A stretch of 64,000 bases of DNA from Flavipsychrobacter sp. (GTDB lineage: Bacteria > Bacteroidota > Bacteroidia > Chitinophagales > Chitinophagaceae), in contig JARLGY010000019.1 in the NCBI GenBank assembly GCA_031292525.1, positions 282,232 through 346,231 of the forward strand, in the 5' to 3' direction. The notes below the pieces were generated by a model. It did no database searches. It was given only the letters and a program-made list of their open reading frames with translations, and was not told the DNA's origin. This document shows, one piece after another, positions 8,847 through 18,889 of the stretch. The number at the start of each line of letters is the position of its first letter. The stretch's first letter is position 1. The translations under genes were made by a program, and so were the position numbers.

Positions 8847-9938
8847 TTATTCTCCTTTTTTCTTTTTAGGAAATACCTCGGTCATCTTTTTATTGTTGTA
8901 AAAATCGGCAGCTATAGGTATTAGTTTGTGTTGGGCCTTCCAAAGTGTAAACTGTTGTATCGATCCCGCATGAAACTTATTCCACGAATCATATAGTTGT
9001 TTATTTTCCGCAATACCAAACAACCATTCATTATACACATCAAAGAATCCATTACGAGTCATATCATCGTAGTACGAGAACAATGTAAACGGATATTTAT
9101 CTGCATAGGTCGAAAACCACTCCATTTCAAACCGTGTACGCAACATCGTCAGGTTTTCAGTAGTTACACCGTCCAGCACCACAGGCGATAGATGTATCAA
9201 TGTAGTATATACGGCATCTTCAAAATTTGTAGGCTCGGCCTCCTTTACTTTTTTAAACTCCAGCACCGCTGCCTTCGGGGTATTATACAGCTTACGATAG
9301 GCATCCATAACAAGGGTCCGGGTTTCCTGTGCCCGTGGTGTCTGGCTTTCTATATTCACAAATATCTCTCCATATAATATTGCCCATACAGGTTTATTAG
9401 AAGTAGCGTATACGCGGGCAGCCTCATAGTAGTTTACATGATACGCTGGGTCTTTCTCTATCCCGTCCAGCCAGGTAGCAAGTGCATGGGGAGCATCATT
9501 ATTATTATCATAATATTTCCCAAGGTCATGGTATAACAACCCCGCATTCGGGAATTTATTGATGCCTTTTTCCAAGGTTTTTTTCGCACTCTTATCATCG
9601 TTAGCAGCAGTTTCGCAGGCTGCCATCACCTGGAAGGTTTGCTCATCTGCTTCCTTTGTCTTTATAACAGACTCTAGCGTCTTGTGCGCATCGGGATAGT
9701 TACCGTTTAGGTAATATGCTTTACCCAGATCTCGAAATAGGAGGGGATTATCTGGCGCCAGCGGTATAGCCTGCTGATAAACAATGATGGCTTGTTTCAC
9801 GTTACCATTGGTCATGTACTCGCGTGCCTGATTGTACATTTGCTCCACTTCAGGCGATGGCCATGTTGCCTGGGCTGTGCAGGTAACACTAACCCAGGAC
9901 AATAAAAATATCAATACATATTGGATGTACCTGCTCAT
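8847..9938 (-). CDS. Secreted TPR-repeat protein
   Basis: A 363-residue protein with a signal peptide (MSRYIQYVLIFLLSW... cleaved near TAQA). From about residue 30 to 190 there are several tetratricopeptide repeats (for example YMTNGNVKQAIIVYQQAI, LGKAYYLNGNYPDA, LGKYYDNNNDAPHAL). The C-terminal half is helical without a known domain and ends in the very basic KKKKKGE. TPR proteins act as interaction scaffolds, here probably in the periplasm. It sits 34 bases downstream of the topoisomerase gene and upstream of the surA-like gene, so a link to envelope assembly is plausible but unproven. Confidence 0.8.
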   Translation of the reverse strand: MSRYIQYVLIFLLSWVSVTCTAQATWPSPEVEQMYNQAREYMTNGNVKQAIIVYQQAIPLAPDNPLLFRDLGKAYYLNGNYPDAHKTLESVIKTKEADEQTFQVMAACETAANDDKSAKKTLEKGINKFPNAGLLYHDLGKYYDNNNDAPHALATWLDGIEKDPAYHVNYYEAARVYATSNKPVWAILYGEIFVNIESQTPRAQETRTLVMDAYRKLYNTPKAAVLEFKKVKEAEPTNFEDAVYTTLIHLSPVVLDGVTTENLTMLRTRFEMEWFSTYADKYPFTLFSYYDDMTRNGFFDVYNEWLFGIAENKQLYDSWNKFHAGSIQQFTLWKAQHKLIPIAADFYNNKKMTEVFPKKKKGE

Positions 9939-9972
9939 AAGGGTGCAAATATAGGCCGTTACAAGCCAAGTA

Positions 9973-11859
9973 CTACGCCTCTAGTTCTTCTACAAGGTCT
10001 TTTTCTATTTTCAGGTTGTCTATAATAAACACCTGGCGTTGGGGTGTATTCTTACCCATATAGTATTCCAGCAGCTTTTGTATATGTGCATCCTGGCTCA
10101 GCAATACGGGGTCTTTACGCATATCTTCCCCTATAAATTGGGCAAACTCTTCAGGCGATATTTCACCCAACCCCTTAAACCGGGTGATCTCTGGCTTGGT
10201 ACCTAGCGATGCTATGGCCTTTTGCCTTTCCTGATCGGTATAGCAGTACATAGTCTTCTGCTTATTCCTTACCCTGAATAATGGGGTTTGCAATATATAA
10301 ATATGGCCTGCCCTCACCAGGTCTGGGAAAAACTGCAAAAAGAAGGTCATCAACAACAGGCGTATGTGTAATCCATCCACGTCGGCATCAGTAGCCACTA
10401 TTATATTTTCATATCGCAGGCCTTCCAACCCTTCTTCTATATTCAGGGCATGCTGTAGCAGATTGAATTCTTCATTTTCATACACCACTTTCTTGGTTAG
10501 GCCAAAGCAGTTAAGAGGCTTACCACGCAAGCTGAATACAGCCTGTGTTTCCACATTGCGCGACTTGGTAATAGACCCGCTTGCCGAGTCTCCTTCTGTA
10601 ATGAAGATAGTCGACTGAAGGCTTTTCTGTATAAACTCTTCTCTCGCTTTCACTGGCGGCTCGTCATTCAGATGAATGCGGCAATCACGAAGTTTTTTAT
10701 TGTGCAGGTTCGCTTTCTTGGCACGCTCGTTTGCCAGTTTACGGATACCCGATAATTCCTTACGTTCTCTTTCGCTTTGCTCAATACGTTTTTTCAGCGC
10801 ATCTGCAACTGCTGGATTTTTGTGCAGGTAGTTATCCAGCTCCTTAGCCAGGAATTCCAACACAAACGACTTCATCGATGGTCCATTCTCCCATACATAT
10901 TGTGACCCGAGTTTGGTCTTGGTCTGGGATTCAAATACAGGCTCCTGCACTCTTACAGATACCGCAGCTACTATACTTTGACGCACGTCTCCTGCATCAT
11001 AGTCCTTCTTATAAAAGTCGCGTATCACTTTCACAAAAGCCTCGCGAAAAGCCCCTTGATGGGTCCCCCCCTGCGTAGTATGTTGTCCGTTTACAAAAGA
11101 GTATATATCCTCACCGTAATCACTATTATGGGTTACTGCTATCTCTATATCTTCCCCTTTCAGGTGTATAACAGGATAACGCATGTCATCTGGATTGGCC
11201 TTACGGTTCAGTAAATCCAGAAGCCCGTTGCGCGATAAGTAATTCCTTCCGTTATAATTTATAGTCAACCCCGCATTCAGAAAGCAATAGTTCCAAATTA
11301 GGTTCTCTACATATTCTGATATAAAGTGGTAATTCTTAAAAACACTATCATCGGGCGTAAAAATGATACGGGTTCCATTGGCTTCCGTTGTATCTGTTTC
11401 TTTATGCTCCGTTACCAATATACCTTTGCTAAACTCAGCTACCTTAGCCCGTCCTTCCCTATAGGCAGCCACTGTAAATTGGCTGCTGAGTGCATTAACA
11501 GCTTTAGTACCTACCCCGTTCAACCCTACCGATTTCTGAAAGGCTTTACTGTCATACTTGGCACCGGTATTTATTTTACTCACCACATCTACCACCTTAC
11601 CCAGAGGTATACCACGCCCAAAATCTCGCACAGTAACTGAACCTTTTTCTATACGGATGTCCACACGCTTACCAAAACCCATGGTAAACTCATCAATACA
11701 GTTATCCATTGTTTCCTTCACCAGTATGTATATACCATCATCCATACTGCTGCCGTCTCCCAGCTTGCCTATATACATACCTGGGCGCAGGCGTATATGT
11801 TCCCGCCAGTCTAGCGACCGAATGCTGTCTTCGTTATATTGATTTAAAATCTCTGCCAT
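9973..11859 (-). CDS. parE: Type IIA DNA topoisomerase B subunit (topoisomerase IV ParE-like)
   Basis: The ATG at 11859 is preferred over an in-frame TTG six codons earlier. Domain order is GHKL ATPase ([34 protein letters not shown]), transducer, then Toprim (TEGDSASGS near residue 420, [13 protein letters not shown] near residue 490) and the C-terminal ParE/GyrB tail. At 628 residues it lacks the extra insert of long GyrB proteins. It would hydrolyse ATP to drive strand passage with a ParC/GyrA partner that is not in this window. The choice of ParE over GyrB rests on overall sequence style. Confidence 0.88.
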   Translation of the reverse strand: MAEILNQYNEDSIRSLDWREHIRLRPGMYIGKLGDGSSMDDGIYILVKETMDNCIDEFTMGFGKRVDIRIEKGSVTVRDFGRGIPLGKVVDVVSKINTGAKYDSKAFQKSVGLNGVGTKAVNALSSQFTVAAYREGRAKVAEFSKGILVTEHKETDTTEANGTRIIFTPDDSVFKNYHFISEYVENLIWNYCFLNAGLTINYNGRNYLSRNGLLDLLNRKANPDDMRYPVIHLKGEDIEIAVTHNSDYGEDIYSFVNGQHTTQGGTHQGAFREAFVKVIRDFYKKDYDAGDVRQSIVAAVSVRVQEPVFESQTKTKLGSQYVWENGPSMKSFVLEFLAKELDNYLHKNPAVADALKKRIEQSERERKELSGIRKLANERAKKANLHNKKLRDCRIHLNDEPPVKAREEFIQKSLQSTIFITEGDSASGSITKSRNVETQAVFSLRGKPLNCFGLTKKVVYENEEFNLLQHALNIEEGLEGLRYENIIVATDADVDGLHIRLLLMTFFLQFFPDLVRAGHIYILQTPLFRVRNKQKTMYCYTDQERQKAIASLGTKPEITRFKGLGEISPEEFAQFIGEDMRKDPVLLSQDAHIQKLLEYYMGKNTPQRQVFIIDNLKIEKDLVEELEA

Positions 11860-12020
11860 TTTATCCGTTCTGGTCAACCCAGATTAAAAAAGAATTGACT
11901 TTGCAATTTATTGAAAATAGGCTGTATGGCCACGTTCATGTGGATATCTTTTCAAATAGTCGGCAGAGGCATTGAGCACGATCGCGTCTAAAACCGCCAT
12001 TGCAAATCGCTCTACCAACA

Positions 12021-12046
12021 AAAAAAAGGCCTCATATAAGAGGCCT
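12021..12046 (-). terminator. Rho-independent terminator of the FadL-like gene
   Basis: Stem aggcctc (12027-12033) / gaggcct (12040-12046) with loop atataa. On the minus strand the stem runs into seven T, 25 bases after the stop codon of the porin gene. Confidence 0.8.
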
Positions 12047-12070
12047 GTAAACCTATAGATGAAATAAAAA

Positions 12071-13567
12071 CTAACTTCTGAATCTGTAGCCAAATGTTAT
12101 GGCTGCATTACTCACACTATTACCTAATGTAGCAGTAGGCACCGTTACATTAGTATAAGGTGTAGCATATGGTTGTTCAGCTATATTATATTGTGTATGC
12201 ATGTAAGATGCATCTATAAAGAATCTGTCGAATCTGAAGCCAAATCCGCCAGACAACACCAGCGAGCTGCCATCAACGCCACTTGTCTTATAAGGATTAC
12301 CATAATATCCAACACCTGCGCGCAGCAAAAATATTGGAGTCACCCTTACCTCAGCCCCTATACGAAAGTTTGATGCAGCTTTAAGATTCTGCTGTATCTG
12401 CTGATTAGCATTGTCTTGCACTTCCTGCAGATTACCGTAATTAGGATCATTACCAAAGTTGAACCTTGCAGTACTGTAATCTACATATTCATAGTCTGCG
12501 GTAATGAAAGCATATCTGCCAATAAACCCAGTAGCACTTAGTATACCGCGCCATGGTGTGGTAAGATGATAATCAAATGTATTTGTTGGTGCATATAACC
12601 CTGAAGCCAGCGATGGTGTATTATTGATTAAAGTAATAGTACTTTCATCATGCATACTATAATAAGTAGGCGTATGTATGGCCCCACCTACTCTAAAATA
12701 ATCAGTAAACTTATATATAATCCCAAACTTGCCATTGATACCATTACCGTTTGTGGTATATGTTTCATGCAGGTTGTAAGAAGTAAACGTTGACGGATCT
12801 GGATTAAGTGCTGTTTCAGTATAGTCGGAAGTTATGGTGTGGTTTATGATAGGAATACCCAACGTAATGCCGAGCATAAGTTTATCCTTGTAATTACCCC
12901 CCAGTGCAAAATCAATTTCGTTGGTGCTGCCGCGCTCTTGCACCATGCGGCTTTGATTAATGCCCCCCTTCCACGGCACTCGTGTAGCACCGGTATCATC
13001 CAATAATTCGCTATACCAGCCCAATGATGCAGCAGAGCCATCTATGCTGGTGTCACTAGGAAAACTTCGGAAATTAGCTGCATATATTTCACTTTGACTA
13101 CTGCCGTTGGGGCCACCGTTATTACCGTTGTACTGATAATCTCGGTTATAATCAGCCAGCTTGTTCACACCAATAGCAAAGGAAACAGACTTCCAGTTCT
13201 TTTGTTCTGCACGCTTTCCTTTAGCCGTACTAGTAAATACCACACCGGCGTTACTAAAGCTAAAATGAGTATTGTTATCAGTCATGCTGGTGCCTAGGTA
13301 CTGACCGTTCACATTGCCTACCTGCACATTTGGCGTAAACATCAATTCACTACTTTTGTACAAACCAAGACCAGCGGGGTTCACACTTACTGCGCTAAAG
13401 TCTGTACCAAGCGAACCTGAAGCATTACCATAACCCATAGAACGCGCGGTACCTTGTGGTATAAGGTAAGAATAGCGCAAAGCATCAGTATAGTCTTGAC
13501 CATAAGCACTAAAAACAACTGTACCCATCAATACTGCCACCAAGGAAAAACGTGATACAACCATCAT
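12071..13567 (-). CDS. OmpP1/FadL-family outer membrane protein
   Basis: A 498-residue outer membrane beta-barrel with signal peptide ending near SAYGQ. The segment LIPQGTARSMGYGNASGSLGTD and then SVNPAGLGLY is the hallmark of FadL/TodX-type hydrophobic substrate porins (the NPAGL plug region). The rest is alternating amphipathic strands, ending in ITFGYRFRS, a barrel C-terminus. Members transport fatty acids or other hydrophobic compounds across the outer membrane; the substrate is unknown. It is monocistronic with its own terminator. Confidence 0.85.
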   Translation of the reverse strand: MMVVSRFSLVAVLMGTVVFSAYGQDYTDALRYSYLIPQGTARSMGYGNASGSLGTDFSAVSVNPAGLGLYKSSELMFTPNVQVGNVNGQYLGTSMTDNNTHFSFSNAGVVFTSTAKGKRAEQKNWKSVSFAIGVNKLADYNRDYQYNGNNGGPNGSSQSEIYAANFRSFPSDTSIDGSAASLGWYSELLDDTGATRVPWKGGINQSRMVQERGSTNEIDFALGGNYKDKLMLGITLGIPIINHTITSDYTETALNPDPSTFTSYNLHETYTTNGNGINGKFGIIYKFTDYFRVGGAIHTPTYYSMHDESTITLINNTPSLASGLYAPTNTFDYHLTTPWRGILSATGFIGRYAFITADYEYVDYSTARFNFGNDPNYGNLQEVQDNANQQIQQNLKAASNFRIGAEVRVTPIFLLRAGVGYYGNPYKTSGVDGSSLVLSGGFGFRFDRFFIDASYMHTQYNIAEQPYATPYTNVTVPTATLGNSVSNAAITFGYRFRS

Positions 13568-13667
13568 AATTTTTTTGTTTTTTGGACACTTATAAAAGGT
13601 AAATGTTTAACGGAATTGATTGTTAAGAATAATTCAAAAACCATACCGTTTATTGCAAAAGCAGACA

Positions 13668-13698
13668 TAAAAAAACACCACGCTTTTTAGGCGTGGTG
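13668..13698 (-). terminator. Rho-independent terminator of the low-complexity protein gene
   Basis: Stem caccacgc (13676-13683) / gcgtggtg (13691-13698). On the minus strand it is followed by a run of about eight T. It lies 25 bases after the stop codon of the 13723-14952 gene. Confidence 0.85.
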
Positions 13699-13722
13699 AT
13701 GTATTCTAGAAAATAAAAATAC

Positions 13723-14952
13723 TTACCTGCGTCCGCCGCCACCAGAATGACCGCCACCGCTAAAACCTCCTGATCGGCCGCCACCACCAAAACCACCAGA
13801 ACGTGCTGCCCCCCCGCCACCAAAGCTGCGAGCTGCACCACCACCGTTAAAGCCACTTTGGCGCACTGCACCACCATTAAATCCGCTGGATGGACGTCCT
13901 CCACCATTAAAACTTCTCTGAGCCTGTTGTCCTCCCTGGCTCTGAGCCATTTGCCTGTTGCCACCAAATGCATTTTGAAAGAAACCACCACGACGTTGTC
14001 CCGAAGATTGTTGTGCCCCACGGCCAGCCTGTACTCCCTGCTGGTTAACACCCGCCGCTGTCTGGCTGCGCACATTCGTCTGCGATTGTACTGATCCACC
14101 GCGGAATGATGAAATATTACCAACGGCTGTACGTGCACTTTGCACCCTGCTTATTTCACCAATGCGCTGGCCTGCACCAATTGTTGCACTACCAACGCCC
14201 CTGTTATTATATGCCTGCGAAAATCCTTGTGTACGTACAATGCCACCACGGTAGCCAACGGTATTTAAAGAGGTAATGCGTGGCCCGTAACCTATATTCC
14301 TGGCGCCAGTGTAACGGCCATACCCATTATAAATGCCGGCATAGTATCCATTCCAGAAACCGCCATAATATCCGCCATAGAAACCACAGCCGTATATAGG
14401 ATAGTTCCAGCAACTACCAAAAGCACCATATCCGCACCATGAGTTATAGCCCCATCCACCTGTCCAATAAGGACCGAAACCAATACCTATACCAAATGCT
14501 GGCCTGTACCATGGGTTATACCCCCAAAGTGGGTCCACCCAAAACGGATCATACCAAAATGGATTATAGAATGTACTGTAGTAACCTTGATTGTAATAAG
14601 GATTATCAAAACGGTTGATATGTGTAGCATAGTAATTATCATTCTCATAATCTATGTACTGGTCGCCGCTATTCTGGTCATTATAGCTTTGGTTGTTGTT
14701 TTGGTTATTACCTTGGTTATTTTGGTTGTTATACCCCTGGTTATTATCCTGGTTAAACCCATTGTTGTAGGTATTGCCCGAATTACCATTTGAATTATTA
14801 CTATTGTTATTATAATAACGCCCATCATTTGAGCCCTGTGATTGCTGCTGTTGACCAGAGCCTGTAGGATAACCATCATCATTATTCGATTGGGCATAGG
14901 TGACCAGACCAGACCCCATCAACAAAATCGCCATCAACAAATGCCGTTTCAT
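13723..14952 (-). CDS. Secreted low-complexity protein rich in Asn/Gln, Tyr/Trp/Gly and Gly/Arg
   Basis: A 409-residue protein with a clear signal peptide (MKRHLLMAILLMGSG... cleaved near TYAQ). It is made of three low-complexity parts: an Asn/Gln-rich stretch at about 22-100, an aromatic part at about 110-220 dense in Tyr, Trp, Phe, Pro and Gly (YNPFWYDPFW, GYYGGFWNGYYAG), and a Gln/Gly/Ser/Arg tail from about 300 that ends in GGGHSGGGGRR. No enzyme domain is visible. The composition resembles prion-like, phase-separating or adhesive proteins, so an extracellular or surface structural role is possible. Own terminator downstream; transcribed divergently from proS. Confidence 0.8.
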   Translation of the reverse strand: MKRHLLMAILLMGSGLVTYAQSNNDDGYPTGSGQQQQSQGSNDGRYYNNNSNNSNGNSGNTYNNGFNQDNNQGYNNQNNQGNNQNNNQSYNDQNSGDQYIDYENDNYYATHINRFDNPYYNQGYYSTFYNPFWYDPFWVDPLWGYNPWYRPAFGIGIGFGPYWTGGWGYNSWCGYGAFGSCWNYPIYGCGFYGGYYGGFWNGYYAGIYNGYGRYTGARNIGYGPRITSLNTVGYRGGIVRTQGFSQAYNNRGVGSATIGAGQRIGEISRVQSARTAVGNISSFRGGSVQSQTNVRSQTAAGVNQQGVQAGRGAQQSSGQRRGGFFQNAFGGNRQMAQSQGGQQAQRSFNGGGRPSSGFNGGAVRQSGFNGGGAARSFGGGGAARSGGFGGGGRSGGFSGGGHSGGGGRR

Positions 14953-14991
14953 ACTCTTTTTTTTTACGTAAGATTTGCTTAGTGAAATTAG

Positions 14992-14999
14992 TACTTTTG
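14992..14999 (+). promoter_or_regulatory. Candidate -7 promoter element of proS
   Basis: TACTTTTG, an exact TAnnTTTG match, 48 bases upstream of the proS start. A TTTG occurs 14 bases further upstream, closer than the usual -33 spacing. Confidence 0.45.
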
Positions 15000-15047
15000 C
15001 CAGATACTAACAACTAATAAGACCACGAAAAGTGTGCCAAGTTTATT

Positions 15048-16523
15048 ATGTCAAAGACTTTAACAAATAGAAGCGAAAATTACGCGCAATGGTATAATGA
15101 CATTGTACTAAAAGGACGCCTGGCCGACTATACGGCGGTAAAAGGGTGCATGGTAATTAAACCTCATGGCTTTGCCTTATGGGAGAATATGCGCGATGCA
15201 TTAGATAAAATGTTCAAAGATACCGGCCACCAGAATGCATACTTCCCGCTATTCATACCTAAAAGTTTTTTAAGCAAGGAAGCTGCTCATATCGAGGGGT
15301 TTGCCAAAGAATGCGCAGTGGTAACCCACTACCGTCTCAAGAACGACCCTAATGGGAGTGGTGTAATTGTTGATCCCGATGCTAAGTTGGAAGAAGAACT
15401 TATTGTAAGACCTACCTCCGAAACCATAATATGGAGCACTTATAAAAACTGGATACAAAGCTACCGCGATCTGCCACTGCTTATAAACCAGTGGGCCAAT
15501 GTAGTACGCTGGGAGATGCGTACCCGTCTTTTTCTGCGCACCACAGAATTTTTGTGGCAGGAAGGGCACACCGCCCACGCTACCCGCGAGGAAGCTGTTG
15601 CTGAAACAAAGCAGATGCTTGAAGTCTATGCCACTTTTGCAGAAGAGTTCATGGCCATGCCGGTGATACGTGGCGTAAAGACCGCCAACGAGCGTTTTGC
15701 AGGCGCAGAAGATACTTATTGCATAGAAGCTATGATGCAAGATGGCAAGGCGCTGCAGGCAGGTACCAGCCACTTTCTGGGCCAAAATTTCGCTAAAGCG
15801 TTCGATGTTAAATTTACCGACAAGCAAAATAAACTAGATTATGTGTGGGCTACATCATGGGGAGTATCCACCAGGCTTATAGGTGCATTGGTAATGGCCC
15901 ACAGCGATGATGACGGGCTGATACTGCCCCCAAAACTTGCACCACAGCAGGTAGTTATAGTACCTATCTACAAAGGCGAAGATACCCGTGGCCCTATAGA
16001 TGACAAGGTGTACGAAATAATGAAACAATTGCGTGCTAAAGGCATACGTGTGAAGTACGACAATGATGACAACAATAGGCCGGGATGGAAGTTTGCTGAG
16101 TATGAACTGAAAGGCATACCTGTGCGTATTGCAATTGGCGCAAGAGACCTGGAAAATAACCAGGCTGAAGTTGCCCGCAGGGATACCAAAGTAAAGACAA
16201 CATACAGTCTGGACAGTTTGGCCGATAATATTGAAACCCTGCTTACTGACATCCAAAGCAATATGTATAAAACAGCGCTTGCTTTCCGCGACGATCATAT
16301 AACCGCAGTAGATACCTGGGAAGACTTTATGGAAGTTTTGGAAGGTAAGGGTGGCTTTGTTTCTGCGCATTGGGATGGCACTCCTGAAACCGAAGAAAAA
16401 ATAAAAGAAATGAGCAAGGCAACCATACGCTGCATTCCACTGGATAATAAACAAGAAGAAGGTAAATGTGTACTTACCGGCAACCCATCGATTCAGAGGG
16501 TACTATTTGCTAGGGCTTATTAA
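15048..16523 (+). CDS. proS: Prolyl-tRNA synthetase
   Basis: A 491-residue class II aminoacyl-tRNA synthetase of the short, archaeal/eukaryotic-like ProS type, which lacks the bacterial editing insert. Visible motifs are motif 2 ([15 protein letters not shown], followed by WQEGHTAH), RPTSET around residue 122, the motif 3 region [12 protein letters not shown], and an anticodon-binding domain starting near [13 protein letters not shown]. The C-terminal domain ends in ARAY, typical of this type. It charges tRNA-Pro with proline. The next gene follows after 12 bases and may be co-transcribed. Confidence 0.96.
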   Translation: MSKTLTNRSENYAQWYNDIVLKGRLADYTAVKGCMVIKPHGFALWENMRDALDKMFKDTGHQNAYFPLFIPKSFLSKEAAHIEGFAKECAVVTHYRLKNDPNGSGVIVDPDAKLEEELIVRPTSETIIWSTYKNWIQSYRDLPLLINQWANVVRWEMRTRLFLRTTEFLWQEGHTAHATREEAVAETKQMLEVYATFAEEFMAMPVIRGVKTANERFAGAEDTYCIEAMMQDGKALQAGTSHFLGQNFAKAFDVKFTDKQNKLDYVWATSWGVSTRLIGALVMAHSDDDGLILPPKLAPQQVVIVPIYKGEDTRGPIDDKVYEIMKQLRAKGIRVKYDNDDNNRPGWKFAEYELKGIPVRIAIGARDLENNQAEVARRDTKVKTTYSLDSLADNIETLLTDIQSNMYKTALAFRDDHITAVDTWEDFMEVLEGKGGFVSAHWDGTPETEEKIKEMSKATIRCIPLDNKQEEGKCVLTGNPSIQRVLFARAY

Positions 16524-16535
16524 ACATTATGCAGT

Positions 16536-17006
16536 ATGGATTACTTTTACAGTAATAAGGAAACGGAAACTGGAATATTTAAAATGGAAGTGGATGCAAC
16601 CGCTCAATCGCACTTCCTCGAAATGGCACGCTGGACAAAGTTCCTTGCGATCATGGGCTTTGTATTTATGGGGCTTTTGATGATTGTTTGTATTGCTGTA
16701 GGTGTCTTTCTAGCAAACAGCAGCACCCCGGTTGCAGGCATAAACAATACTATGTTTGCTACAATCTACCTGGTAGTAGCTGCCATTTATATATATCCCA
16801 TATTCGCCCTGTACAAGTATTCAACACAAATAAAAAAAGCCATTATAACAACTAACCAGGAACTATTTAATAGTGCTATCAGCTATCTGAAAAGAATGTT
16901 TAAATATACCGGCATACTCCTAGTCATTTTCATAGCTATCTATGGTGTTGCCTTCCTTGTAATGCTTGCTAGCAATGCAGCCAATATTAAACAGTCGCTT
17001 CAGTAA
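16536..17006 (+). CDS. DUF5362-like membrane protein
   Basis: A 156-residue protein with a short soluble N-terminus and about four hydrophobic spans (near 35-60, 75-95, 120-148, with a hairpin in the first). The order, including HFLEMARWTKFLAIMGF and FALYKYSTQIKKAI, resembles the DUF5362 family of unknown function common in Bacteroidota. It follows proS by 12 bases and is closed by a strong terminator. Confidence 0.7.
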   Translation: MDYFYSNKETETGIFKMEVDATAQSHFLEMARWTKFLAIMGFVFMGLLMIVCIAVGVFLANSSTPVAGINNTMFATIYLVVAAIYIYPIFALYKYSTQIKKAIITTNQELFNSAISYLKRMFKYTGILLVIFIAIYGVAFLVMLASNAANIKQSLQ

Positions 17007-17036
17007 TGTAGCTAATAGCCTTTTGGCGATCTATTT

Positions 17037-17078
17037 AAAATATGCCCTACTGGTTCAGCACCGCTAGGGCATATTTTT
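17037..17078 (+). terminator. Rho-independent terminator of proS and the membrane protein gene
   Basis: A 12-bp stem (aaaatatgccct at 17037-17048, agggcatatttt at 17066-17077) with a 17-base loop and a T-run on the plus strand. Confidence 0.8.
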
Positions 17079-17123
17079 AAAAAGCATATAATTTTTACGA
17101 GTATCACCAAAGCTGAATATAAT

Positions 17124-17149
17124 AAAAAACGCCTCTACATTGTGAGGCG
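17124..17149 (-). terminator. Rho-independent terminator of the 88-residue gene
   Basis: Stem cgcctc (17130-17135) / gaggcg (17144-17149). On the minus strand it is followed by six T, 30 bases after the stop codon. Confidence 0.7.
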
Positions 17150-17178
17150 GCAGATAACCTTTCCTGGAAAAAATGAGG

Positions 17179-17445
17179 TTATGCTGAATAAACAAACTTC
17201 TGCTTATTGTTCTGCAGATGATTCTTTACCTTATAGGACAACTTAAATAGCAAAGAGTTTTCTGTAAGAACAATAAGTTTTTTGTCAACGATTTTAAAAA
17301 CAATAGCCACAGAATAAGATTCAATTTCACTCTTACTCTCTTCTATTACTTCCTCCCATACCCTAAAAATATTAAGGTTGTTGACGAGGCTTTTAAAAAC
17401 GGATCGCTCCACAGGCTTCCCTTCAACTTTGTAGTCAATTTTCAT
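17179..17445 (-). CDS. Hypothetical protein, 88 residues
   Basis: A small soluble protein without signal peptide or membrane span. It is lysine- and glutamate-rich, with a likely alternating helix/strand pattern (VAIVFKIVDKKLIVLTENSLLFKLSYKV). I do not recognise a family. A proper terminator lies just downstream, which supports it being a real gene. Confidence 0.55.
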   Translation of the reverse strand: MKIDYKVEGKPVERSVFKSLVNNLNIFRVWEEVIEESKSEIESYSVAIVFKIVDKKLIVLTENSLLFKLSYKVKNHLQNNKQKFVYSA

Positions 17446-17575
17446 GTATGTGGTTATTGGTTGGGAGAACTAAATTATAACTTTTTTTACTAATTGAGCA
17501 ATATCTGTGCTCATATTACATATTTATTTTGATTGAATAATAACGGTTTTTGATTTTAGCGTAGCTATAAATTAC

Positions 17576-17875
17576 CTATATCTCTATTCTATGATCTATC
17601 AGATCATCATAACTGTGGTCGCGTTTTACATATGCAGCTATATATGCACAATAGATATTTATTCGCAAATTGTTGGCACGTGCATATTCAAGCGCATACT
17701 TTGCCAGTCTTGCGGCAACACCCTTCCCATTCATATCCTTTGGCACCTCTGTGTGTATAAAAGATATTTTACCTGGTGTAAGCCGGTAATCAACCAGTGC
17801 AGTTTCACCGTTAGCAAAAGTCATCTGGAACCTCGACTTTTCAACATTGTTTACAATTTCAGCTTCATTTATCAT
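17576..17875 (-). CDS. Small GNAT-type N-acetyltransferase (YjdJ-like)
   Basis: The ATG at 17875 gives MINEAEIVNN and 99 residues; the longer frame adds 17 residues not usual for this family. The protein matches the short acetyltransferase family PF14542, with a substrate-side strand (ALVDYRLTPGKISFIHTEVP) and the acetyl-CoA loop GKGVAARLAKYALEYAR. Such proteins have about 90-100 residues and no known physiological substrate. Divergent from the DUF4184 gene. Confidence 0.8.
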   Translation of the reverse strand: MINEAEIVNNVEKSRFQMTFANGETALVDYRLTPGKISFIHTEVPKDMNGKGVAARLAKYALEYARANNLRINIYCAYIAAYVKRDHSYDDLIDHRIEI

Positions 17876-17959
17876 AAGGTCTCTTTTATATTTTTGAGCA
17901 AAGATATTGCGCAGAATTATTTTCACCGTTTATCTTTACTCTCTTACTAACTCGTGTGA

Positions 17960-18730
17960 ATGCCTTTTACATTCTCCCATCCGGCGGCTATACTACCGTT
18001 TCTTAATAAGAACAGAAATTATATTTCTGCTACAGGACTTATTATAGGCAGTATGGCACCAGATTTCGAATCATTCATCTTTTTGAATGAGAAGAAGATT
18101 TATGGCCATACCTGGCCGGGCATCTTCTGGTTCGACCTGCCCCTTGCTATCCTCCTAGCTATAGTTTATCACGTTATTGTACGTGATGCACTCATCAAAA
18201 ACCTTCCCTGGGCCTTATACGAGCGGCTCCAATGCTTTGAAGGCATTAACTGGATGAACTACTTTAAAAAGCACTTTTTTGTGGTCATCATATCTATGCT
18301 CATCGGTATTTTTTCACACTTGTTGCTTGATGCTTTTACCCATCTTAATCTAGTTGACCCGGATGCTACCGATTCTCCCATATACCTGGGACATGTTCAG
18401 GTTTATTTGTTGCTTCAATACACTTTGTCAGTTGTAGGCTTAATCTTGGCCGCCTATTATGTATTAAAAATACCAGCAGTGCAGGTTCAAAAAACTGAGC
18501 ATAACAGGATGACTTTCAAGATTTCATCTGTTAAGCATTCCCGCGCTACCAAAGTAACCTATTGGGTGCTGGTTATGATATTTACATGCCTCACTATGAT
18601 CATTGCCATATACTTCATGGAACGCGAAATGAATATCATTCTTTTCATAGACATTAGTATTACGGGTGTATGCAGCGCATTTATAATAGTGCCTCTGGTA
18701 CAAAAACTGATCATACCAGCCAATTATTAA
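17960..18730 (+). CDS. DUF4184 family membrane protein
   Basis: A 256-residue protein starting with MPFTFSHPAAILPF, the signature of DUF4184, followed by GSMAPDFESF and a histidine-containing LIGIFSHLLLDAFTH. It has about five to six hydrophobic spans. The conserved histidines and aspartates inside the membrane resemble those of YdjM/metal-dependent membrane hydrolases, but no function is established. Confidence 0.8.
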   Translation: MPFTFSHPAAILPFLNKNRNYISATGLIIGSMAPDFESFIFLNEKKIYGHTWPGIFWFDLPLAILLAIVYHVIVRDALIKNLPWALYERLQCFEGINWMNYFKKHFFVVIISMLIGIFSHLLLDAFTHLNLVDPDATDSPIYLGHVQVYLLLQYTLSVVGLILAAYYVLKIPAVQVQKTEHNRMTFKISSVKHSRATKVTYWVLVMIFTCLTMIIAIYFMEREMNIILFIDISITGVCSAFIIVPLVQKLIIPANY

Positions 18731-18889
18731 AAGCAGATCATTCACAAGCGTTTGATTACCTATTTCGTCATTTTTTAAGTACCAGGTTTATTATTTTAGT
18801 AACGGAAAAGAAATATCAGGCATGTGATAAAAAAATCGATTGGTTTAACTAATTTTAAAAGATATATAAAGGGATAATTAAGAATATTT

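Noticed and set aside
9946..9953. Exact TAnnTTTG on the minus strand upstream of the TPR gene
   Set aside because: Only eight bases before the start codon and without a -33 element; probably chance, since the gene may be transcribed with the topoisomerase gene.
11908..12093. Minus-strand frame of 61 codons
   Set aside because: It crosses the terminator and overlaps the end of the porin gene; no start signal or family.
13650..14138. Second minus-strand frame of 162 codons
   Set aside because: It overlaps the low-complexity protein gene in another frame and runs through its terminator; its composition reflects the repeats of the real gene.
15270..15827. Minus-strand frame of 185 codons
   Set aside because: Fully antisense to proS.
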